In this document: one piece after another, positions 48,097 to 56,095 of the stretch | How the letters are laid out: every line of letters starts with the position of its first letter | How positions within the stretch are numbered: position 1 is the first letter of the stretch | Source of the DNA: Bacteroidota bacterium | Lineage (GTDB): Bacteria > Bacteroidota > Ignavibacteria > UBA10030 | Direction of reading: 5' to 3' | DNA: 64,000 nt | NCBI GenBank assembly: GCA_025454835.1 | Contig: JALONQ010000001.1 | Span: 248,001-312,000 of the forward strand | Notes under the pieces: generated by a model | Databases searched by the model: none | Told to the model about the DNA's origin: nothing | Seen by the model: the letters and a program-made list of their open reading frames with translations, nothing else | Program-made: the position numbers and the translations under genes

Positions 48097-51000
48097 ATGG
48101 ATCACGGGTTGCCGGAACTCCCCGCCGCCTTCCGCCTCCGACCGACCCGCGCGGCCAAGGTCTCAGAGATCAGCGAGGCGACTTCGACCTCGGCCGTGCC
48201 GCCGGAAGATCGGGTCAATTTCCACATCGGCAATCCGGTCCAGGAACAACGACTCACCTCGGCGTACGTGCGAGCCGCTCTCGGCCTGGATGTGCGTGAT
48301 CCGGCCCAGGGGGACGATGCGTCCCAAGCGCTCCTCGAGGCCCTCGAGTGGCCGGAGGAGGATCGCCACCTCGTCGACCTCGTCGGCGACCTCGTCCGTC
48401 AGAGCGGCCCGTATCTCCCTCGCGGCGGTTTCGCGCGCGCGACCCCAAGCGCACCGGTCCTCGCGTTTCTCGATTGGCTCGAACGCCAATCCGAGCCGTT
48501 GTCGTACGACCTTGGCAAGTCTTCAGGTCGTCGCGAGATCATCCTTGCCTCGGGCGGCGTCGTGGAAACGTTGCGTGTCTTCCTTCACGCCCTGAGTGAG
48601 CACCTCGTTCAACGACCCGCCCGTGTCTTCCTCTGGCACCGCGAGCTGCCACCCCACATGCACAGCTTCGACGGCGTCGTCTGCGAAGATCTCCCCACGA
48701 ACGAGCCCAACGCGCTTGCGACCCTTCGCCAGCATGCCGACCAGCACCCGGAGGCCCCGACCTTTCTCATTCTCGGGTCCACGGTGTCGGAGGAAATGCG
48801 AAGGTCCTTGCGGGCGATCAGCCTGACGTCGGCTCTGTTCTTTGTCGAAGCCAACGACGCTCCGAACCATCTCTCGCTTGCCCGCGAAGCCAAGCTCGTG
48901 GACCGCGTGATCCGGCTGCTCACACCTGGCATCCTCCGGTCCGGATGGCGCAACCTCTCCCTGGTCTTCGTCGCAGGCAACGCGGATTACCTTTCGCTGA
49001 TCGAGACGATGCACTTTCAGCTGAAAGGAACTCCCTCCGCTTCCGAAGCGACACTCCTGGCGTACCTCATCGACCGTCCGGCAACAGCCGAAGACCGCCC
49101 GACGGTCCAGCCATTCGTCGTCGAGCCGCCCACGGAGGCCTCCGGATTCCATCCACCGGCGGAACGAGCCATACGCTCTATCGCACGCCATGCAGAGTCC
49201 TTGGGCGAACGGCTCATCGATGCGGCCGGGCAACGCGCGGGAAAACTGCTCGAGCGCGCTGCCGAGCGAATGGAGGATCGCCCCTTGGCGGCCAGCCTCC
49301 AACGCTTCATGGGCCGCGACCCTGCCGGCCTGGCCAGCGACCCGCGATCTTTGTTGCAGAGGGTCCTCGGGTCCACCGCCGATGACGCCGTCATCTCGGC
49401 CCTCGAGGCGGGCTTCTGCTCATCTTTCGTCCGCCACCACCCGTCGTACGACTCCGCCAGCTGTGTGGTCGTGAGCGGATCGTCGCGCACGGCGCTGAGC
49501 CTGCTGGGATTCCACGGGGGCTTGCGCGAAGCCATCATCCCCGACCTGAGCTGGACCTACGAGCATTGTTTTCCCCAGGTACACGCCGTGCCGCTGACCT
49601 CCTCGTACGGACTGGACGTGGACGGCATCACCCGCGCTGTAGCAGCACGTCTCGAGCATGATCCCTCTTGGGCTGATCGGGGTGCTGTCGTCCTCAACAA
49701 TCCGCACAACGCCACGGGCCGTGTCTTCGAGGCCAGAGACGTACGTCGACTCCTCAGCTGGCTTCTCGATCGCAACGTGTGGGTGATCGACGACCTCTCC
49801 TACGACGGGGTGGCACCGTCGGAGGACCTCACCGAGATCATGACATTGCGCGAGCATGCCAATGATCTCGTCGCCACCGGAGCCATCAGTTCTGACCAGT
49901 CGGCGCGCGTCATCACGGTCCATTCGATCTCGAAGACCGACAGTATGGCGGGGGCGCGACTGTGTGTCGTCGAGATCCGTCACCGCGGCCTCCGCAGCCG
50001 TCTGCGGGATCTGACGGACTCCATCGTGCCCAATGTCGGGGCCCTGATGCTTTCCACCCTCTTCTACCGCAATTCGCTTGATGTCACGCGGGCCTACTGG
50101 CGGCTCCGCAACCGGCTTCTGGCGGACCGCATGAGCGCTCTGCATGAAGCACTCCAGCAGCTCCCCGCCGACCGCAATCCGTTCGCCATCGAGATCCTAC
50201 CACCTGACGGAAGTCTATATCCGCTGATGTTCATCAACCGGCTGCCGGCAGGACTCTCGCTCGATTGGATCGCGGCGGGACTGGCCAGGCAGGGCATCGG
50301 GATGGTGCCGCTGACGACCTTCGCCCGCACCGAAGAAGGATTCGAGACCGGTCGCAAGGCGTTCCGTCTCACGCTTGGAGGAACCGATGGTGCCTCCGTA
50401 CTCCGGACAAAGGTCCGGCGGGTGCTTATCGACCTCAACCGCCTCATCGCCGAAGAAGAGGCCAAGTACCGCAAGCGGACCTTCGCGGTCAAGGCCACGC
50501 CTCCACCGCCTCCGGCACTCGTCGACCGATGGGAGGAGACCGCCGCACAGATCACGCAACGGATCGCGCCAGCGCTGCGCCTCCTCCCGGCTTCGGTGCA
50601 CGCCGAGCGATCCGGATCTCGGCAGCATGCCTTGCTCACCGAGTACGTGCCGGAGCGACTGGCATCCTTCCGGCAGCGGGCCTACGACCGTGAGTCGGTG
50701 GTGCGTGCCGCGATGGATCGCGCACGCAGCGAGCAGGGCCGCGGGCTCTTGCGAGCATTGGATCAGGAGCTGGTCAAGGACGACCTCAACCGGCGTGAAG
50801 GAGCCTTCCAACGCCGGCTGTTCGACCGAACAGTCCATCCTACCCAGATGTACTCCTTGCGGGCCGAGACCTCGCTCAATGCCATCGTGAGCCTCCTCCT
50901 CTCCGGTCGGCCCATTTCGCCGCGCGAGATCGATGCCGCCGCCGAAGCCCTTGTGCGCGAGTTCCACGGTTTCGACGTGGCCATTTCTTCGGGGGATGAA

Positions 51001-53697
51001 GCGCAGGAGGTACTTCTCGACCTGGATGCGCAGATCACGGCCGAGATGTACGGAGAGCTGCATTCGGCCTCGATGCCCGTGCCCATGTTGTCGTTCTGGG
51101 GAGACTGGGACGGCAGCAACAGGCCATCCGGGCAGGGTCACCGACTCGTCGCGTCCGTGCTGATCGAGAACGTCAGACGCATGGCCGTACTCCTCGAACG
51201 CCTGCGTGCGCGCGATCAGACCGTCCGGATCGACCCCGATCTCAGGACGGAGCTCGAGCAGCTCCCCGGCAATATTCGTCGCTTCTTCGCTCTCTTGAAT
51301 GAGATCACAACACTTACGCACCACCTCGAGAGGCGCTATCGCGGGGTCCTGCCTGTTCAATACACGGCGGGGCGTGCCCGCAAGCTGGCCATGCAGTGGC
51401 ACCTTCTGCGCGACCCTGTCACAACCCTCTGGCACCATAACGACCGGCTCGAGCGGCGGATGCTTGGCCTCCGGCGGCGGCGCGTCGAGGCGCTCGAGTA
51501 CTACTTCGGCCTCAACAAGCGCCTGCGCAAGGCGCTGCACCAGTGGATCTCGGTGCTGGGACGACACCTCTCCGATGAGCCCCTGCTCCGTGAGGCCGCT
51601 GCGTATCGGGACCTCCTCAAACGCTTCGTCCTTACGCCACGCGTTCATCAGAGCATGGTCGTCGCGCAGGACCCCTTTGCCGTCGACACCACCGTCTTCA
51701 ACATCAACGAGATCAATGAGGTCGGAGCCCGATACGGGAATCCAGGCATGGTGCTCGCCCTCCAGATCAGCATGACCACGAAGGCCGACGCGCTCATCTC
51801 ACTGGACCGAAAGATGCGGGCCCGTCGCGAACACATCCTCCGAGACCATGCCGACGCGGTCCTTCCCCCGGTCCGACTGGTACCGCTCTTCGAGGACCGC
51901 TCCGCCGTCCAAGGCCTGGGTCCATACCTCGACAAGGTCTGGGAGTACGCGCTGCAGAGTCGCCGCATGGACCAGAGCACGCGCGAGCGTTTCACTGAGG
52001 TCATGTCTGAAGTGTTCATCGCCGGCTCGGATCTGAGCCAGCAGATCGGTCAGACGCCGGGCGAACACCTCTACCGGGAGGCGAAGCTCCAGCTCCTCCA
52101 ATGGCTGTCGCAGCGTGGAATTGCCGACGCCGTCCGAATGAAGATGGGAAGCGGTGAGCCCATGCAGCGCCAGGGCGGGTACTATTCCGAGGTCTCCGGT
52201 TCCCCTGCCTTCCTCCGGAGTGAGGAGGCCGGTCGACGGTTCCGCACGCACTTGCGGGCCTCGGCCCGGACGAGCGCGATCTACGCCACCACGCCGATGC
52301 TCGGCATCCACGCCGGCGGCGATCTTCGCACGCTGCAGAGTGCCGTCGCCGAGCGCATCCGATACCTTTCGGCACACGACCACGCCCAGCTGCTCTACCA
52401 CCTGACGGAAGCCCAGCGCCGTCATCATCGCGACCATGTGAGGGCCGCCGAGGAGATCGGCGAGAGTCGTCTGCGGGGCTCGCGGCGGGGCGAGCAGGCC
52501 CTCGAACGCTTGACCGTCGGCATGCGCGACGCCGCGTTGGGGCAGTTCCTCCCGATCCTCACAGAGAACTTCCGCCAGATCCTGTACGGGCGGGAGGACG
52601 ATGTCGTTGGAATTCACCTGATCTCGTATTTCATCGCCCGGACCACTCCCCCGCTTCGGGACCGGCCGACCGTCCGGCCTTCTCAAGGAGGGAAGGAACA
52701 GGGCAGCCGCATCCTGGAGCGCATCGCCGCCACAATACCCTTCTCGAGGTACGGAAGCCTGTTGCGGGCCATCGCCCACAACCAGGCCCAGACCGTCGTG
52801 CTTGGCGTGAACCAACTTACCACAGGACTCTTCAGGGCGCTTGATGAATTTGCGCGCCATCCTTCGATCGAAGGAGATGCACCCACCTTCATTGCGGACA
52901 GGATCCTGCCGCATCTGCCCGTCTACGAGATCCTGCAGAGCCTCAGGTGGTACCATGATCCCGGACAGACGTTCCTCAAGCGTCTGGAACGAGCGCTCCC
53001 AGCAGGCAATTCAGCGCTTGCGGCCCAACGGGAGGATGTGGACGCTATGGCGAAGTATCTGCCCCTCTTCCGGCAGGAGCTTCTACGGCGGCATGGGGTG
53101 GACGTGTCGGAGTTCTTCGACGGCCCGCGGTTCATCCCGCAGCTGCTTCCCACGGTGCGGCCCGACCTCGCCGTCGTCCTGCAAGCGGACCTCTTCAACA
53201 CCGACCCGGAGTCGATGCGGACTGTCATCGGCGGTGCTGTCGATGGACGTTGGATGAAGGAGGTCGAGCGGTTGTTGTCCGTCCCTGCGGAGATCCGACG
53301 CTGGAGAGAGCGTGCCTGGAGTCTGTTGGAGCGACCCGTATACCAACGGGTCGAGAGTTTCGTCGAGCTTGCGGTGCTGCTCCATGCCCTTTCGCAAAAA
53401 GGGGACGCAGCGAAGGTGTTCAGCGGACCGAGGGAGATCCGGCTGTCATCGGGTCTGGCGAACTTCTTCCGTACCGCCCGTACCGACGACGACATGCAGC
53501 AATTCCTCGTCGCCGCGGTCGAGTATCTCAGTGCCGCATCCGAGGGGATGGCTGAGGTTCCCGCCAACATCATCAAGGCGATGAAAGAGGTCGAGCGCAT
53601 TGCGCGCATCGAGGAACAAGCCCTCGACCAAGCCGGACAAGACCGGCTGAGGTTGTACCTTCTTTCGATCGCTCGACTGACGGGGGAGAACGGATAG
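48097..53697 (+). CDS. Giant fusion: aminotransferase-like half, aminotransferase, PEP-carboxylase-like domain
   Basis: The 1866-residue protein has three parts. Residues ~40-340 look like a first, degenerate aminotransferase fold (RVNFHIGNPV, IILASGGVVETLRVFL) with no clear PLP lysine. Residues ~420-800 are a fold type I aminotransferase: NPHNATGR at 535-542, VIDDLSYDG at 563-571, PLP lysine K613 in HSISKTDSMAGARL, and R757 in KAFRLTLGG. Residues ~850-1866 resemble PEP carboxylase: TVHPTQ with H914, GDWDGSNRP at 1002-1010, ISMT at 1224, LVPLFED at 1261, GSD at 1310, and a terminal glycine. The loop that is normally HGRGGSVGRGG is MGSGEPMQRQGG, and the lysine after SD is replaced. No signal peptide or membrane helix. 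Downstream of an SPFH gene. Confidence 0.78.
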   Translation: MDHGLPELPAAFRLRPTRAAKVSEISEATSTSAVPPEDRVNFHIGNPVQEQRLTSAYVRAALGLDVRDPAQGDDASQALLEALEWPEEDRHLVDLVGDLVRQSGPYLPRGGFARATPSAPVLAFLDWLERQSEPLSYDLGKSSGRREIILASGGVVETLRVFLHALSEHLVQRPARVFLWHRELPPHMHSFDGVVCEDLPTNEPNALATLRQHADQHPEAPTFLILGSTVSEEMRRSLRAISLTSALFFVEANDAPNHLSLAREAKLVDRVIRLLTPGILRSGWRNLSLVFVAGNADYLSLIETMHFQLKGTPSASEATLLAYLIDRPATAEDRPTVQPFVVEPPTEASGFHPPAERAIRSIARHAESLGERLIDAAGQRAGKLLERAAERMEDRPLAASLQRFMGRDPAGLASDPRSLLQRVLGSTADDAVISALEAGFCSSFVRHHPSYDSASCVVVSGSSRTALSLLGFHGGLREAIIPDLSWTYEHCFPQVHAVPLTSSYGLDVDGITRAVAARLEHDPSWADRGAVVLNNPHNATGRVFEARDVRRLLSWLLDRNVWVIDDLSYDGVAPSEDLTEIMTLREHANDLVATGAISSDQSARVITVHSISKTDSMAGARLCVVEIRHRGLRSRLRDLTDSIVPNVGALMLSTLFYRNSLDVTRAYWRLRNRLLADRMSALHEALQQLPADRNPFAIEILPPDGSLYPLMFINRLPAGLSLDWIAAGLARQGIGMVPLTTFARTEEGFETGRKAFRLTLGGTDGASVLRTKVRRVLIDLNRLIAEEEAKYRKRTFAVKATPPPPPALVDRWEETAAQITQRIAPALRLLPASVHAERSGSRQHALLTEYVPERLASFRQRAYDRESVVRAAMDRARSEQGRGLLRALDQELVKDDLNRREGAFQRRLFDRTVHPTQMYSLRAETSLNAIVSLLLSGRPISPREIDAAAEALVREFHGFDVAISSGDEAQEVLLDLDAQITAEMYGELHSASMPVPMLSFWGDWDGSNRPSGQGHRLVASVLIENVRRMAVLLERLRARDQTVRIDPDLRTELEQLPGNIRRFFALLNEITTLTHHLERRYRGVLPVQYTAGRARKLAMQWHLLRDPVTTLWHHNDRLERRMLGLRRRRVEALEYYFGLNKRLRKALHQWISVLGRHLSDEPLLREAAAYRDLLKRFVLTPRVHQSMVVAQDPFAVDTTVFNINEINEVGARYGNPGMVLALQISMTTKADALISLDRKMRARREHILRDHADAVLPPVRLVPLFEDRSAVQGLGPYLDKVWEYALQSRRMDQSTRERFTEVMSEVFIAGSDLSQQIGQTPGEHLYREAKLQLLQWLSQRGIADAVRMKMGSGEPMQRQGGYYSEVSGSPAFLRSEEAGRRFRTHLRASARTSAIYATTPMLGIHAGGDLRTLQSAVAERIRYLSAHDHAQLLYHLTEAQRRHHRDHVRAAEEIGESRLRGSRRGEQALERLTVGMRDAALGQFLPILTENFRQILYGREDDVVGIHLISYFIARTTPPLRDRPTVRPSQGGKEQGSRILERIAATIPFSRYGSLLRAIAHNQAQTVVLGVNQLTTGLFRALDEFARHPSIEGDAPTFIADRILPHLPVYEILQSLRWYHDPGQTFLKRLERALPAGNSALAAQREDVDAMAKYLPLFRQELLRRHGVDVSEFFDGPRFIPQLLPTVRPDLAVVLQADLFNTDPESMRTVIGGAVDGRWMKEVERLLSVPAEIRRWRERAWSLLERPVYQRVESFVELAVLLHALSQKGDAAKVFSGPREIRLSSGLANFFRTARTDDDMQQFLVAAVEYLSAASEGMAEVPANIIKAMKEVERIARIEEQALDQAGQDRLRLYLLSIARLTGENG

Positions 53698-53820
53698 CGG
53701 TCGACGATGAAACCATCAACTGGGCTCCGCGACAGCATCCTACGTTGCTACGGTTCTCAGGTGATCGGTAGCAGGGCAGCGCCTCTGATCTGAGCCCTTC
53801 GAGCACGGTTCATCAACCAG

Positions 53821-53850
53821 AAAGCCCGGACCTTCGCCCGGGCTTTTGTA
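53821..53850 (+). terminator. Terminator after the giant fusion gene
   Basis: AAAGCCCGG (53821-53829) pairs with CCGGGCTTT (53838-53846), followed by a short T-run. Confidence 0.8.
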
Positions 53851-53886
53851 TGGCAACTTACATCAAAGTACTGCCTACTGATTCTG

Positions 53887-53960
53887 TGCACCCACCCCCT
53901 CGACTCCCCCTCGACGCGTCTGCTTTTGGCGGACTTGCTCGGGGTCGCTCGGGGCAGGCA
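53887..53960. repeat. 74-base repeat, copy 1, ending in a tRNA-Lys 3' end
   Basis: The stretch beginning GTGCACCCACCCCCTCGACT is identical over 74 bases to 61139-61212. Read on the minus strand it ends in GGGTGGGTGCAC, the 3' end of the tRNA-Lys gene at 61462. It is 7.3 kb from the other copies. Confidence 0.85.
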
Positions 53961-54018
53961 GGACGTGAGCCTGGAAACCATTGAGCAAGGGACCGCGTGA
54001 TGCCCTCAAGTGTACAAA

Positions 54019-54528
54019 CTACGGCTGGACGGGTACGACCCGAACAGTCCACCCGTCGGCCATTTGGAACTTAATGTCATCTTTGAAGATCAGATCCAAT
54101 AGATAGCCCGTTGCAAAGGTGGCGACAGCGGAATAGATCGACACCTTCGTGGCCGACAAGCTGCTGTTGTCGAGAATGATGATCGTTCCAACAGCAACGG
54201 TCAGGTTGGCGACAGGCTTGATCAGCGGCTGCAACTTGGGCATCCGCCGGAAGCCTCTGATATCGTCGATTCGCACTTCGTACGGTGCCATCTGGTCTTC
54301 GCTGGCGAGATTCGTCATCATCACCGACGAATCTCCTACAGAAACGACATGGTTCATGACACCGTCGACCTGCCCAAGATAGCCTTTGAATGTCAGGCGC
54401 AAATAGTCCGTGGCCTCAACCCGAACCGTATCGCGTGAGGCGGCATTCTCGAACAATAGGACATTCTGCCCCAACGCACTAGCGCTCATCATCAGCAACA
54501 TGACGAGAATCATCGAACTGATCCGCAT
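54019..54528 (-). CDS. Secreted protein of unknown function
   Basis: The 169-residue protein has a strong signal peptide (MRISSMILVMLLMMSASALG) and an all-beta-looking first half (DTVRVEATDYLRLTFKG). A hydrophobic stretch, NLTVAVGTIIILDNSSL, comes later and could be a second membrane anchor or loop. Its start at 54528 has AGGAG upstream. No family recognised. It is downstream of the CPBP protease gene on the same strand (40 bases apart), so possibly in one unit. Confidence 0.78.
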   Translation of the reverse strand: MRISSMILVMLLMMSASALGQNVLLFENAASRDTVRVEATDYLRLTFKGYLGQVDGVMNHVVSVGDSSVMMTNLASEDQMAPYEVRIDDIRGFRRMPKLQPLIKPVANLTVAVGTIIILDNSSLSATKVSIYSAVATFATGYLLDLIFKDDIKFQMADGWTVRVVPVQP

Positions 54529-54568
54529 GCGACTGCTCCTTTCTGGCGGTACGATGACAGAATCCGGA

Positions 54569-55402
54569 CTACTTTGCGACTTGGCGGTACGGCTCGACCC
54601 CATGGAAGCGGAGCATGAACCGGATGGCCACCACACTGCACACCAACGCCGTGCCAATCAGAACGAAACTGCCGTCCGTTGGACCGCCCAGATGGGTGAC
54701 CCTCGATGAGTCGATAACGAAGAAATCATACAGACCATGCGCGATCATTGGTACAAAGAGTGATCGGGTTCCCACGGCCGCGGCAAGAAACAATGAACCA
54801 AGAACCATGGTATTGATGAACTGGAAGGCCACGGCGACCAGTGGGACACCGAACGCTGCGTTGATCAGATGCAGAATGCCGAAGAACAGAAGGGCAAGGA
54901 AGCCCCCCTTTTTCATGCCGAATCGCCGGCCAAAAAAGACAAAGAGAAGCCCCCGATACATCCACTCCTCCCCGAAGCCGACCACAAGCGTCGTTCGCAA
55001 GGTGCCGAAAGCAGCTTCGAGATCGACGGACCTTCCGTCCGGCAGAGCGATCATCGAATAGGCCCAACTCCCCGCCGCGGTTAGCAAGACCACGGCAAGC
55101 GGCAGGATCATTTTCAAATCGCCGGCCACCGGCCACGAAAGTCCTAATGTTCTCCGGTCGAATAGGAAGAGGGTCGCTGCGACAAACAACGCTGCGACAC
55201 CAAGTTCCGTCCAGAAATAGCGTGAGGCGAACGAGGGATCAACATATGGTACGGGAGAACTGACGCCGCCATAGGTCAGAAGCGCCATCGACAGCAGATA
55301 CACCCCTCCCACCATGAACACATTGTCGCAATTCTGGACCCGCGTATCGACCGGACCCGCTGCGTTGGTTTCAAGCAAGATGGAGACCCTTCGTTTCGAC
55401 AT
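54569..55402 (-). CDS. CPBP-family intramembrane metalloprotease (Rce1/CAAX protease-like)
   Basis: The 277-residue membrane protein has about 7-8 helices. The CPBP motifs are present: GEEWMYRG (the EE-x3-R pair), FFGILHLINA (F-x3-H) and MIAHGLYDFF (H-x3-D). The start MSKRRVSILL at 55402 gives a basic N-terminus; the upstream in-frame ATG adds 36 unconserved residues. Such enzymes cleave prenylated or membrane proteins, or act as bacteriocin immunity proteins; no specific substrate can be given. Confidence 0.9.
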   Translation of the reverse strand: MSKRRVSILLETNAAGPVDTRVQNCDNVFMVGGVYLLSMALLTYGGVSSPVPYVDPSFASRYFWTELGVAALFVAATLFLFDRRTLGLSWPVAGDLKMILPLAVVLLTAAGSWAYSMIALPDGRSVDLEAAFGTLRTTLVVGFGEEWMYRGLLFVFFGRRFGMKKGGFLALLFFGILHLINAAFGVPLVAVAFQFINTMVLGSLFLAAAVGTRSLFVPMIAHGLYDFFVIDSSRVTHLGGPTDGSFVLIGTALVCSVVAIRFMLRFHGVEPYRQVAK

Positions 55403-56016
55403 TGGCGTTGACGACCCTCGTGGCAACACGTCATTGAGGGATTTGAGATACTTCCTGCCGGGGCCAGGTGTGCGACGGGATACCTGCGTGTGTGGGAATA
55501 TCGAGAGCAAAGCGCAATACCTTCGGTGTGACTCCCATCAGAGGTACTGAAGATCATCCCGGCGTTGCACAAAAGGCGGACCAAAGATAGGACTTGTTCT
55601 CAATAATCGCCACCGGCGCCATGCCAGCGGAACTCCTCAACTGCCTTCGTCCTCCCTGTTCTGCACGCCCGATGGTGGCACGTCGGCCAGAGCGGGGCCC
55701 GAACCACCAGATCGGATTCTTGAAGGAGAGCGACATAGCCCGAAATCTTGCCACGGTGTCCAGTCAGACTGACCTCGCATACTCAACGCAGTCCGGAGGT
55801 TGGAAAGGACGGGGACGATCACTGAGCATTGAGGCGGGTGAATGCAGGAGCTCATCTCAACAATTCATTGCCGGCGTATTGAGGATGCTTGCGAAGCACC
55901 CGGCCACGCGAATGGATGGTCACGGCTGATGACGCGAACGGTCGTGTGGTGGCCAGGTTTCAGTTCCTTTCATCGCCTGTCGTCCAGACCACCGTCGTAC
56001 CCCGCTCTTCTGTGAA
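55403..56016. other. 614-base gap without a supported gene
   Basis: Short frames exist on both strands (for example 55594-55929), but none shows a recognisable domain. It lies between the protease gene and the promoter of the secreted hydrolase, both divergently read. Confidence 0.4.
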
Positions 56017-56045
56017 TTGATATGGGATTCTCGTACCGGTATATT
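56017..56045 (+). promoter_or_regulatory. Predicted sigma70-type promoter of the PLC/P1-like gene
   Basis: TTGATA (56017-56022) and TATATT (56040-56045) with a 17-base spacer, 50 bases before the ATG. This is the best promoter match in the window. Confidence 0.55.
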
Positions 56046-56095
56046 GAAGGCGAAGTTGTCTATCCGGACCATCATTCGACGCCATGTGAGCCGAT

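Larger units (their letters stand above)
53698..54018. other. Gap with terminator and repeat
   Basis: Holds the terminator of the giant gene (53821-53850) and one copy of a tRNA-tail repeat (53887-53960). No gene seen. Confidence 0.6.

Noticed and set aside
55594-55929. 111-codon plus-strand frame in the gap before the PLC/P1-like gene
   Set aside because: No ribosome site or domain; composition suggests chance opening.
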